A DNA stretch of 64,000 nucleotides from Rhynchosporium graminicola (lineage: Eukaryota; Ascomycota; Leotiomycetes; Helotiales; Ploettnerulaceae): the NCBI GenBank assembly GCA_900074885.1, contig FJUW01000043.1, forward strand, positions 124,001 to 188,000, given 5' to 3'. The translations under genes were made by a program, and so were the position numbers. Within the stretch, counting starts at the first letter, position 1, and the number at the start of each line of letters is the position of its first letter. Of the stretch, positions 10,562-20,550 are shown piece after piece. The notes under the pieces were generated by a model. That model did no database searches and was not told where the DNA came from. It saw nothing but the letters and a program-made list of their open reading frames with translations.

Positions 10562-11337
10562 ATGTCTTCTCACATCTCAACACAGACCCAACCTACAACT
10601 CAGGGCAGTAACAGTATGCCCCGTGTAAAGATTGCTGTCTTTTGCGGCTCCAGTAGCGGCACCAACCCAGCATATGTGGAAGCTGCTCAAGCTCTAGGGA
10701 GGTCTTTAGCAGAGCAAGATATTGATCTAGGTATGCTTTCCGCCAATACGTACACCTCCTAAGAGAGACAATCATCTGCTAACATCCCAAAACTCTAGTC
10801 TATGGAGGTGGTACCATCGGCCTCATGGGCGAAGTGGCAAAGACCGTCTGCTCGATCAGAGGACCCTCAGCCGTCCACGGAATAATCCCCCAGGTGCTGG
10901 CCGAGCATGAACGCACCGACGCATACCAAATCTCCCATAACAACCTTTACCTCCCCGACGAGTCAAAGTATGGTCGTACAACCGTGGTTCAGGACATGCA
11001 CACTCGCAAGAAATTGATGATGAAGGAAGTTCTCAGCGGCGGTCCTGGGAGCGGCTTTATCGGCCTTCCCGGAGGCTATGGGACTATGGAGGAGCTTTTT
11101 GAGGTCATTACGTGGAATCAGTTGGGGATTCACAAGCTGGGCGTCTGCTTGCTCAACACGGAAGGATATTGGGATCCAATCGTGCACTGGGTAAATAGCG
11201 CTAGCAAGAATGGATTCGTGAAACGGGAGAATAAGGACATTGTAGTGACAGCTAATGAGCCCGTGAGTGCGATTGAAGCGCTACGCGATTACCAGGTATC
11301 ACGGGCAGTATTCAAGCTGGGATGGGCTCATCTATGA
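10562..11337 (+). CDS. LOG family cytokinin-riboside-phosphate hydrolase
   Basis: Member of the LOG/TIGR00730 family, once misnamed lysine decarboxylase. These enzymes cleave cytokinin or AMP-type nucleoside monophosphates to the free base and ribose 5-phosphate. Two exons, 10562-10730 and 10799-11337, joined in phase 1 over a 68 nt intron; 235 residues. Visible: VFCGSSSG near residue 26, DLVYGGGTIGLMG at the splice junction, MHTRKKLMM (catalytic Arg126) and LPGGYGTMEE (P147 to E155), then VITWNQLGIH. ATG at 10617 is an alternative start nearer the conserved core. In fungi such genes either serve purine salvage or sit in cytokinin or secondary-metabolite loci; neighbours do not decide. Confidence 0.9.
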
Positions 11338-11386
11338 GTCACGAGGGCAAGACTGAATATTTCAGTGATGTAAATGTAGCTGTACA

Positions 11387-11729
11387 AAGGGCTTGTTTGG
11401 CTTGGAATCTTAAACTACAAGTACATATGAAAAGCTTGGAAATATGTCAAATATCTTTTTGTCACTTTGTAAAATGACATAACAATGACAAAACCGTTTG
11501 GAGACAAGATTCAAATCTGCGAAATGTCTCTACCTTTTATGTTATCTTTAAAGTTCACTATTTCACTACTGGTATGAAAAATAACAAAAATGAGTACATT
11601 TTCCAAATTTCCACCAGGATCTAGTAAAATTTAAAGCTCATCACTTTTGAATTTCTAATCCCAATAGACCATGCATGTGTCATTTCAAAAAATGACAACT
11701 TCGTTACTTCCGAGCCAAACAGGCCCTTA
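11387..11729. repeat. 343 bp TIR element (AAGGGCYTGTTTGGCTYGG)
   Basis: AAGGGCTTGTTTGGCTTGG at 11387 and its inverted partner CCGAGCCAAACAGGCCCTT ending 11729 differ at two positions. The interior carries several TGTCATTT/AAATGACA segments able to pair. It lies 50 bp downstream of the LOG gene stop and probably supplies part of its 3' flank. Confidence 0.75.
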
Positions 11730-12282
11730 AGATTTGAATGATCTCTTTCAATGATCTGACCTACTGCAATAAGTATTAAGGGGGGGGAGTACGTCAGCGA
11801 GCATTTCGATCAGGACATAAATTAAAGTATATCTACAACTCCAAGAACTAGGTAGCTAATGAAATATCCCAAAAGATAGTTCATTAGATTCAAATCTACA
11901 TAGCCAATATCAGAATCTACCAGGCGGTCGCTCAGAACCAGTTTTTACGATCGCTAGGTAGCTGTCATCTAGTTAAACTGTGAAGTGCTTGATTATGGTT
12001 TCGGGATAATACAAGATTTGTCCGGCTTGTTTTGTCCACCACGAGGGAACCAGGATACCACCCTTGAATGCCTTAGGCTGACTTTCTTACCGCTTACGGG
12101 GTACATGATTAAGGTATACATACATACTTATTTATACCCAAGGAGAAAAGTCGCTGTCCGAGCCTCCGAGCCTCCGCGCCCCTGTATCCGGCGGGACTCC
12201 CGATCAAGTAACGCGCTCTCGCCGCTTTTGCCCCGATCGTGTTGACTGCTCATCCTTCGACGACTGGGTGTTTGTGCTAACG
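11730..12282. other. Gene-free spacer
   Basis: Contains a run of eight or nine G near 11780 and a CCGAGCCTCCGAGCCTCCG stretch near 12158-12178 like that in the loop of the 8327-8567 element. The 86-codon frame at 11985-12245 has no recognisable feature. Confidence 0.4.
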
Positions 12283-12431
12283 AAGTAAATAAGCCCCTAC
12301 CCTGTCTCTAGGTATCACAGGGAGCCTCAGCAAGGGCCAACTCCCAATCATTTAATCAGAATCAGTCTAAATGTGGGTAAGAACTTACTACCGTGGGAGA
12401 ACCACTCTACAGGGTAGGGATTTATTTACTT
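12283..12431. repeat. 149 bp TIR element (GTAAATAAGCCCCTACCC family)
   Basis: Ends AAGTAAATAAGCCCCTACCC and, inverted, AAGTAAATAAATCCCTACCC followed by TGT, giving about 23 bp arms. Related to 9237-9380. It lies about 230 bp upstream of the MFS start codon, so it may contribute to that promoter. Confidence 0.75.
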
Positions 12432-12662
12432 GGTACCCTCAACACGAAATATTTTAACCAACCTGTGTCCACTAATGCACGATAGACTTCCCTCCTTTTC
12501 CTTGTCCTTTGACTTCGATTTAGATCACAAGCAAGAGACAGAATAGCACTACATCAAGCTCTCTAAACTTCTTTTATTTCAAGGGAAAGTGCCTCGTCCC
12601 AGAAGTCTTTTTTGCATATTCCTCGGCCAGGCGACAAACTATCTTCAGGTCGTACAGACATA

Positions 12663-14417
12663 ATGCTACCGTCGACACCGAACTCTACGGGCCAACCCGA
12701 CAAGCCAACAGCCAACGCCACAAGCCAATCTACCATACAAGATGGCGCTGAACAGGAATACCCTTCTCCTGAAATTGGCAATGGCAGTCAGAAAAGCACA
12801 CAGGAGCCCGCCGGCGAGAAGCCGACTAACCACGTCAATTTGCCCGAAGCTGGCAGGACCAAGTTCCAGACGACAGTAATCATGGGAGCTCTCTCCATGT
12901 CCCTCTTCCTTTCCGCTCTCGACACTACCATCATCACCACCGCCGTTCCCACCATTGTCAGCCATTTTGACGCTCCTGTCGGCTACATTTGGGTAGGCAG
13001 CGCCTATCTCCTTGGCAACGCTGCCGTCGTACCAGTCTGGGGAAAGATTTCCGATATTTTTGGTCGCAAGCAGACCTTGCTCGGCGCAGTCAGCGTATTC
13101 TTGTTGGGATCGCTTCTCTGCGCAATTAGCCAGAGTATGGGTATGCTCATTGCTGCGAGAGCTATTCAAGGGATTGGCGGTGGTGGTGCCATTGTGCTGC
13201 CCAACCTTTGCATTTCCGATCTCTTCTCCATGAAGGAGCGCGGCATGTATTTCGGTCTGCTGAGTGCGGTTTGGGCTTTGGCATCGGCCTTGGGTCCTGT
13301 AGTCGGCGGTATTTTCACAAACAGAGTCTCTTGGCGTTGGTGCTTCTACATCAACCTTCCCCTTGGTGGGTTGGCTCTTGCTGTATTGGTCTTCTTTCTC
13401 AAGCTGCATAACCCTCGCACGCCTATCAAGCAAGGCCTTGCTGCCATCGATTGGATTGGTAACCTGCTTATCATTGGTGGCACACTCATGGTGCTCATGG
13501 GTCTTCAGTTTGGCGGTGTTGAGTTCGCCTGGAAATCTGCCACTGTTATCTGCCTAATCGTGTTTGGCGCTGTTAGCGTTGCACTTTTCTGCATCTACGA
13601 GTCCAGGTTTGCTACCTATCCCGTTATTCCTCCGCGCATCTTCCGCCACAGAAACAGTGTCGCCGCCTACAGCTTGAGCATCATGCATGCCATGGCCTTC
13701 CTCGGTGGTACCTACTGGTTACCTTTGTATTTTCAGGCCGTGCTCGGAGCCAGCTCGTTGTTATCTGGAGTGTATCTGCTACCATATGTCATTTCGTCGT
13801 CGTTCCTTTCGGTAGGCTCTGGCATGTTCATCAAGAAGACTGGAAACTTCCGGTGGCCCATTGTTGTTGGTTTGTTCGTCATGACCCTCGGACTTGGCCT
13901 CCTGACCTATCTCGACGACGAGCCTCATTGGGACCGCATTATCATCTTTCAGATTATCGCCGGACTCGGATCTGGCACCAATTTCCAGGCGCCTCTCATT
14001 GCTCTCCAAACCAATATCGAGCCCCGAGATATCGGCGCTGCCGTCTCTGCCTACTCTTTCGCTCGTCAAATCGGCACGTCTGTTTCTGTCGTCCTTGGTG
14101 GAGTGGTTTTCAGTAACGTAATGAACTCACAGCAAGGCCTTCTAAAATCCGCTTTAGGCCCACAGCTTGCGTCAGAATTCAGCGGGCGAAACGCTTCCGC
14201 CAGTATCGAGAAGATTGCTGGCCTTCCTCTGGGTCAGGAGCAGATAGTCAGAGCTACTTATTGGGATGCGCTTCAAAAGATGTTCATCCTGTATGCTTGT
14301 GTCAGCTTTTTCGGCCTTCTCCTTAGCTTATTTATCAGGCAAACCAAGTTGTCCCAGGAGCACACGGAGCACAAGACTGGCCTTCAGTCTCTCAAGAAGG
14401 AAGATGCGAGGAAATGA
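12663..14417 (+). CDS. MFS efflux transporter, DHA2 (14-TMS) type
   Basis: Drug:H+ antiporter of the plasma membrane, 584 residues, single exon. ATG at 12663 is the first in-frame methionine. Roughly 75 hydrophilic residues precede the first membrane segment. Family signatures: LDTTIITTAVPTIV (motif D1), GKISDIFGRKQTLL (motif A), RAIQGIGGGGAIVLP (motif B) and LGPVVGGIF (motif C of antiporters). About 14 hydrophobic segments follow, with a final lysine- and glutamate-rich tail. Relatives export toxins, fungicides or the products of biosynthetic clusters (TRI12 or AflT type). It is convergent with the adenylation-domain relic at 15088-16323; together with the oxygenase this is the strongest hint of secondary metabolism here. 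No intron, unlike its neighbours. Confidence 0.93.
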   Translation: MLPSTPNSTGQPDKPTANATSQSTIQDGAEQEYPSPEIGNGSQKSTQEPAGEKPTNHVNLPEAGRTKFQTTVIMGALSMSLFLSALDTTIITTAVPTIVSHFDAPVGYIWVGSAYLLGNAAVVPVWGKISDIFGRKQTLLGAVSVFLLGSLLCAISQSMGMLIAARAIQGIGGGGAIVLPNLCISDLFSMKERGMYFGLLSAVWALASALGPVVGGIFTNRVSWRWCFYINLPLGGLALAVLVFFLKLHNPRTPIKQGLAAIDWIGNLLIIGGTLMVLMGLQFGGVEFAWKSATVICLIVFGAVSVALFCIYESRFATYPVIPPRIFRHRNSVAAYSLSIMHAMAFLGGTYWLPLYFQAVLGASSLLSGVYLLPYVISSSFLSVGSGMFIKKTGNFRWPIVVGLFVMTLGLGLLTYLDDEPHWDRIIIFQIIAGLGSGTNFQAPLIALQTNIEPRDIGAAVSAYSFARQIGTSVSVVLGGVVFSNVMNSQQGLLKSALGPQLASEFSGRNASASIEKIAGLPLGQEQIVRATYWDALQKMFILYACVSFFGLLLSLFIRQTKLSQEHTEHKTGLQSLKKEDARK

Positions 14418-15087
14418 TCAGGTGATGTCCAAATTTTGTGAATAGCCTCACTTGATAAATATTGTATAAAAAGCTCATGTCAGAGATTTAATTAAAGACC
14501 TCTTTCTTCCTTGTACACAATCACTTTACCCAATTCGCACTGAAGCCTGCCCTTCCAAACTTGATCTTCATGTTGGGATGCCTCCAAGGACGAGGCTGTA
14601 GATCTGCGCGGTCCACTGACGAGTTGTTTCATGACCCTTCACACGAGACTTCTAATCGGGGAGGGAAATCACTTTCATAATGATTGCACAGTCTTGGAAT
14701 CGTAGGATTCTGCACCACTTTAGTGGTGGTTAGAACTACACCAGGAACTGTGGGTTCGGACATGAAAGCATGCAATGAAGATATGAAACTTTCGTGTTGT
14801 CCCTCAGAGCTCGATCAGGATCGGATGAACGGAATTATCTTAACATTCAAGACTTAATCTCAGAACGACTCCACCCTGTACAGTCCTGAAGCTGCGGAGC
14901 CCAGCAGTTCCCCCAGGCAGTACTTTTCTGCAATGTGGGCATGCAGAGCCTTGTTCCTCTATCTACGGTTCAATACAGCCTCGGCAGAAGGAGTCACCTG
15001 CTTCACATCGAACAATCATACTATCAAAGGTACTGACCAGGACTCATCACAAAGAGCCATTCTAATGGAATCATGTAAAAGACTAGC
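14418..15087. other. Spacer between MFS gene and adenylation relic
   Basis: MFS 3' flank followed by sequence that may be a further, badly decayed minus-strand tail of the adenylation gene: one minus-strand frame from 15060 to about 14860 is open except for two stops. No domain assigned. Confidence 0.35.
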
Positions 15088-16323
15088 TTAGCGACCAGTA
15101 AGATTGAGGTTGTCATTTTCAAAATTGTAGGCGAGGTCACCTGTTATAAACCATCCCTGAAAACTGTGGCAGTAGTTTCAAGGTTTTTGTCTCGTACTAT
15201 GGTGTCAACTCTGTTCATGTATACCGGAAACGGGCCTTTCACCACCGCGGCAAGGGGAAGACCGGAATAGAAGCAATAAGGGGAATCGAAGGCATGTAAG
15301 AAAAGAGGGAATGACTCACGATATCCTCGAAATACAGCCGGTCCTGCTATTCCAGAGCAACCTTCTCTCCAGGTCTCGCGATAGATCCGTCGACTAGTCG
15401 CACCCGCGTCTGACATGCCTGAATAGATTGTCCGATGGATCCAAAATCGTTCTTGACGGTTAGGTCGTACTCGGGATATGCTTTGCTGTAAATGCAACAG
15501 GCAAAAGTTCTGTCATGCCAAATCGCGGACAAATAATGTGCTCAAGAGCCCCAAAGCCTTTAAGAATCTTGCCTAGCCTCACTCTCGTGCTTACAGAATA
15601 TGCCTCCCCTCCACCCACAATTTTGCGCAAAGAGGACAGGTCGAAGCCCACTACTTAGCGCGGGCGGTTCTCTTCCTTCACCAGGCTGGCTAGTAGGAAG
15701 TTGGAAGCCAATGTCAAGATGACATTGAAGCAGCTGATTGACTCAAGTAGTAGCCCTGGGCGGCTGACAACTTCCGAGGCTCCAACGAGGACTACGTTTG
15801 AGCCGAGTAGTATTCCATGGAGTATCAACTCAAAAGCAACAACATGGTCTAGGGCGAATTCCGACTCAGGAACACATCTTGGCGTGTGGTGTTGAAGAAT
15901 TGCGACATTCCTCGTAGTGACACTAGGATCTGACTGTATCTTAAGAGGCACGGCTTTGGCCTTACCCGTGCTTCCGACGGTGAAAACATCGAATTCAGTC
16001 TCGCTCTCGAAGTAGTGTCGGAGACTTGGGGAAGAAAGAACCACAGGGCTGTCCAAGAGGGCATTCACATGAGCCAGGTGGCCTCGATACTCCGGATCGT
16101 TGCTTAGAGGCGGAGTGAATGCAGGTATACGGCCGGCGAAGTTGTGTCGCGGAGTCACTAGCGGTGCTTTGATTTTGTACTCGCCCCCGTCACAGGACAA
16201 GTATTTGGGCCACCAGCCTCGCGCCACGGCATAAGTCGCATTCGGGCTGTCGGGCAAATTGTCCGCGCCAATGCGCCCGTCAATATCGAAACCGACAGGG
16301 AGACTGTAATTCACTCGCTTCAA
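15088..16323 (-). pseudogene. Broken adenylation (AMP-binding) domain gene
   Basis: Relic of an adenylate-forming enzyme like those in fungal NRPS-like reductases. The first frame (16323-15655) reads YKIKAPLVTPRH and the A3 nucleotide motif as FDVFTVGSTGKAKAVPL, then VGASEVVSRPGLLLESIS. The reading then shifts frame to LSSLRKIVGGGEA and FGMTE (A5, 15651-15460), again to YPEYDLTVKNDFGSIG, and again to GPAVFRGY. A single missing base at VFRDG(W)FITGD moves the A7-region ITGDLAYNF and NLTGR into yet another frame, ending at 15088. At least three frameshifts, a Ser-to-Val change in the A3 loop and no recognisable start or reductase portion mark it as dead. Which natural-product enzyme it came from is not recoverable by eye. 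Confidence 0.8.
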
Positions 16324-17440
16324 CCCAGTTTACATTGACGGCAACCAGGGTCGAGATGACGCTGGGTTTGAGTCGTGGTGTGCGCGCCTCCATGGGTGGA
16401 GTGGGAAGAGTGATCCATCCGATCGCCGGTTCTTCGGTAAGGTATATTGCTAGTGGCCAAGAAGGCCCGGCCCGTTCGCCACCCGCTCCGCGGGATCCGC
16501 CATCCCCACGAGCTTTATGCAAGTTTTACTTCGCACCATGGGAAATACACAATTCCAGGATGCGCACCTTATTTGAAGCCTTAAGTTACTCAGGTGACTT
16601 AATTTGAGGGCGTAGAGAAATGATTTGTCTGTGACCCCTGGCTGTATGGACATATCTAGAAGAAGCGTCTTAATGTACGGAAGGTGTTTGCCGTGGTCTC
16701 GCCCGCCCTTGTAAACTTGGTAGGGTATTCTTCTATTTACTTATCTGGTCACGCGGGAATCCTCTATTCAAAATACCTAGGAAGATTAAGGCTAGACGAG
16801 GGGGATGGAAAGACCTACTGCAAACCCCCTTCCGTACCTCTAAAAGGTTTCCCGTCTGACGTGGATTTAGCTAGTATGTATGGCGTCGGATAGTGAGTAG
16901 AAGTCCCAAAATTGACTTTAGAACTTATACTCCCTAAGAAACATACCTTCGACCCTAAATATCAAGATTCCTAGACTAGCTAAGATTAAAAGAATTAATC
17001 GTCATATAGCTCCAACCTTGATAATTATTTTTGAAGTCTTTATTTAACTTTGACTTTAAAAGTAATTCTAATATAGCTGTTTGAAGATACGAGTCGTATA
17101 TTTGAGATTTTGATTTTCGTATATAGACTCTCGCTTAAAGAAGTAAGTTATTAATTTTGTAGTTAAATAGTTCGCTTAGGAGGAAGGCACCTACGCCTTA
17201 TGCTTTAAAGTTCTAGTAAGCTAGTATAGGCAAGGGTATATATAGCTTATCAGAGGGCGCTAAATTATTATTTTCGACGCTACTTTCTTTAGTATACCCT
17301 AAATCTGTATATCTCCCGGGAGGTCTTGCTTAGCGCTCGTGCCTAAAGTAATAAAGAGTAAGGTATTCTCTAAGGCGAGTAGTACTGGCTGTCGGCGAGC
17401 CCGATTTTTCCTACTCAAAGCTACCTTGCGAGATTCGGGG
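16324..17440. other. AT-rich gene-free DNA, RIP-like in part
   Basis: No gene recognised. From about 16,900 to 17,440 the sequence is TA-rich with few CpA and TpG, similar to but milder than the retroelement, suggesting an old RIP-mutated repeat. The first ~330 bp are the upstream flank of the adenylation relic. Confidence 0.45.
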
Positions 17441-18383
17441 CTGTGACGGTCCCACCCCCTCTACATACACCTACAGCCATACCAACGCACCGGAAAGCTG
17501 TAAAACAGCTTGTCAAGGTGGCGTCGGGTGCGATTAGCTGCCTATCGTCACCAAAGCCTGTTGACTACTTCTACTCGTATGTTGGCCGAGATATTGCGTA
17601 AAATTGAAGAAATTCCACAGACCCGTCTTAGTCGAGATAACATAGCACGTGCAGTGGCTAGCAACAAATATGTGTCAAGTGCTTGCTTCCGCGGGCATTT
17701 GGTGCAAAACACCCAGGGTGCCAAATTACGACTTCCATTCTTCAGCTCATCCTCCCAATGGGCTTGCATAGTACCCAGGCAGATAACCGGCGCTATCGGC
17801 GCTATCGGCGCGTCAACAGGATGAAAAAACCTCTCTTGCATTACAACAATCCCTAGCAAGCAAACCACAGCCGCTCAATGGCGATTACGTTCCTTGTGGA
17901 GCAGCAGAAAATGTTTCCGTGACTCGTATGTGATATCCCATGGATTTTGCGCAGCACTGCCACACGGAATTCTCCGCTGCCGCCGTTTCACAGTTCCAGT
18001 ACTCTCAAGGTAGATCTGAGAAGCGCAAATCCAAGGAAGGATGGTCAGCAGGAGTCTTTGGTACCCGTAACATATCTGCAGGCGTCATAATCCATGGCCT
18101 AACCCTCACCCTAGGAAAACTCCTGGGTGTTCGGCTGTCCCGGGAATATCCTCCATACCGCCCTCTCCACCTGGCCAGCTACGAGTTACAGGGAGGTCCA
18201 ACAGCCTGGAAAGTTTCGTCAATCGTGGCTGATAAATAAAAACAAACGGATATCGGAATCCGTGCATGTAGACATTCGCTAGCATCGATTTCCATTAAGC
18301 GATACGCTAAGAATTGTGTAGTCCTTTGATCACATGGTAGCCCTCTTTAAGCTCTCGGTTCGAAGTATCGCAGAAGGTATGTA
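17441..18383. other. Spacer with unassigned open frames
   Basis: Base composition returns to coding-like, with open frames at 17510-17824 and 17940-18239 (plus) and 17548-17868 (minus). None shows a family motif or plausible splicing, so none is called. Could be remnants of a dead gene. Confidence 0.35.
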
Positions 18384-18921
18384 TACCTTAGAGGCAAGGG
18401 CAGGGGTATTTGAATGGCACGGAATGGTCAAAGGACGGCCAAAGGACGGGTACGAGTCTGTATAGTTCTACAAGTAGAGAATCACTAGGGACGGATATCA
18501 GGTAAGTAAATTCCTCGTGCTTTCCAGTTCAAGCACTTAGAGAGTAGAAATTCTCAGTCGCACACTTGACTTCGGTATCGAAGTTAGCCTATCAACTTCA
18601 ACATAGTACTCAATAGGATTCAATATTCAGTCGATTGAGCAAAAGTACACTCTCAGTAAGCATAGCTACCGTATGACCTAGGGTACTAAAGGGGAAAATT
18701 AAATCCTTGCTCTGCATCTACTATTTAGTACTGTTCTAGGACCTTTCTTTGCTCTTGAATTATTCTCTAAGAAGTATAATTTTCTGATTTTAAATAGTTC
18801 TTTAAGAAGGAACTCGTAGAGATCCATCCCCTGGTAATTCCCTTATTAAACCTCTATTCATATACCGAACCGTCCAGAGACCGTCCCTTGATGGTTATTC
18901 ACTGCGCTTGCCTTCAAGGTA
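18384..18921 (-). mobile_element. Non-autonomous DNA transposon, copy 2 (538 bp)
   Basis: Same element as 9844-10389 in reverse orientation. The left end TACCTTAGAGGCAAGGGCAG equals the right end of copy 1; the right end, read on the minus strand, is TACCTTGAAGGCAAGCGCAG. Shared internal blocks include GGAATGGTCAAAGGACG, TATTTAGTACTGTTCT, AGTTCCTTCTTAAAG (minus strand) and GGTCTCTGGACGGTTC (minus strand). No coding capacity. Confidence 0.85.
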
Positions 18922-20344
18922 GATGCCAGACTTACTACTTCGCTTATTAGAACTTGATAGTAGGAAAAATCGCTCCAGTATAACACGCTAGGGTGATTTA
19001 TATGTTTTAATACCAAAGGAGGCTGCTGCTGGCGATATCCGATCTCATGTAACGATCGCTAGCACCTCCTAGGCAGAATTGGTCACCATACACAGGCCTA
19101 GACACCAAGTACAACGTAGATGGAATAATGTGTGCAGGGATTAAGAGGTGGTGAGATAGCTAGATAATAAAGTACCTACCGTTAGCCTGTAGCATAGTTT
19201 CTTAATGTAGGATCTTATTAACTAAGACGTACTGCTTCAGCTCTCGGGGAGCTTTTTCTACAATACAGATACAAATTCGCCTAGGATAGGCGTACTTATA
19301 GGAATCGATATTATATAAGTCCGTCAGGGTCTGTCTTTCTTCCGTTATCGAGCTCCGGCCTCGTTAACACTTCTGCCTCGACAGCCGTACTCCCCTAGCA
19401 ACCTCGTTTTTCTCCATACTAGCCTGCTAAATAGCTATCCGTTCTCGCTTGCCGCGTCTAATCTGTTCATTGCACTTCGCTAATATAGGATCGGGATCTT
19501 CTCGTTTTGAAACCAGGTAATAGGAGGCAGTAGCTCAGCGAAAGATTATAACTACTAAATATGCCCGCGAAGAAGAAGTCGCCTGCTCGCTCATTCCCGG
19601 TATAGAAAAAATGGCGATAGTAGGCTACTTGAAGAAACGTTCCGATCTCAACACACTCTCCGTATTCTAGACCTCAAAACCTCTTCGGGGACTAGCCTAC
19701 AGACCCCCAAGCTTTGGAAGTTGATTGTAAGGCCAATGGACCCTAGCTGTCGCTCCGAATATCACTGGGGTGTGGCAAGGCTACATAGGACTAGACCTGG
19801 CACCCTTTCACTCGAAGGCATCCTTTCCGAAATCGCGGCCGAAATCTGTACAACAGTATGCTAGGCGATCTTTCAAATCTCCTTCTCCGACTCTATAAAA
19901 TTCGCCCTTAGATATAGCACGGTAGGCGCACTTTATGCTTCCAGCAAAACTGACTAAGAACGACACATTAAAGTCAAGACACCACGCATACCACCAATCA
20001 AACTCGCAACGAGAACACATCGTCCGATGTCCATCAGTTCTGCCAGTGACGTCCCAGTGTCGGCCGCAGCAGAGCACGAAACTCAGCAGGGAAGGTACTC
20101 GTGCCTGCCCATAAATAGAAAAGCCAATACTCGACGCTGTTTACAAAAGACTGCCGATCCAAGCGCGATCTCAACCAAGCACGGATGATCGCCTCCAGAA
20201 AGCTTATTGCGAGTTACACAATTAGGGATTTCTGCGTCTAATATTAGCGAAAAGAAAGCATCTTCTTTAGAAGTCAAGATGATGGGATGATTTGAGTTAT
20301 CTGTAATGGGACGGGCAAAAGGACGCGTATTGCCAATTGTGACA
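18922..20344. other. AT-rich spacer left of the retroelement
   Basis: Contains minus-strand open frames at 19808-20077 and 20083-20277 with no recognisable motif; they may be shadows of a dead gene. The stretch 19,130-19,560 is TA-rich and RIP-like. The last five bases before the element are GGTTA, one copy of the target duplication. Confidence 0.4.
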
Positions 20345-20349
20345 GGTTA
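20345..20349. repeat. Target-site duplication GGTTA, left copy
   Basis: GGTTA here and at 30423-30427 flank the LTR retrotransposon. Five base pairs is the usual size for Ty3/Gypsy integration. The wider context also matches (GACA precedes here and ends the 3' LTR), which at first suggests a longer duplication. Confidence 0.75.
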
Positions 20350-20532
20350 TATCACGGGATATCATCATGAGATAAGACAGCACTAAGTACATATCACGGG
20401 ATATTATCACGAGATAAGATAGCACTAAGTACTTAGTGCTATTAGTCAGCTTCACTTAGATAGTTCCTCCTACTATAGCGATAGACAGAATTAAGACTTT
20501 TACTATATATATATCTCGGACGCCCCCTAATA
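20350..20532 (+). repeat. 5' LTR
   Basis: 183 bp, starting TATCACGGGATATCATC and ending CGCCCCCTAATA. The first 83 bp are a 42 bp unit in tandem (second unit starts 20391). It differs from the 3' LTR at 11 positions, all C/T or G/A transitions, nine of them at CpA/TpG. The expected TG...CA ends are seen as TA...TA here, explained by RIP. Confidence 0.9.
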
Positions 20533-20550
20533 TAGTAATAATTCTAAGTT
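20533..20550 (+). other. Putative primer-binding site
   Basis: The sequence directly after the 5' LTR begins TAGTAATAATTC. A primer-binding site pairs with a tRNA 3' CCA and so should start TGG; TGG to TAG is a RIP-type change. The tRNA cannot be identified reliably after mutation. Confidence 0.4.

Noticed and set aside
12612..12662. MFS start 17 codons upstream
   Set aside because: The upstream codon is TTG; the first ATG in frame is at 12663.
19808..20277. Two-exon minus-strand gene left of the retroelement
   Set aside because: The frames look attractive in length but show no motif, and no GT-AG pair joins them convincingly.
20341..20349. 9 bp target duplication GACAGGTTA
   Set aside because: Better explained as GGTTA plus the LTR terminal GACA, which is mutated to AATA in the 5' LTR.
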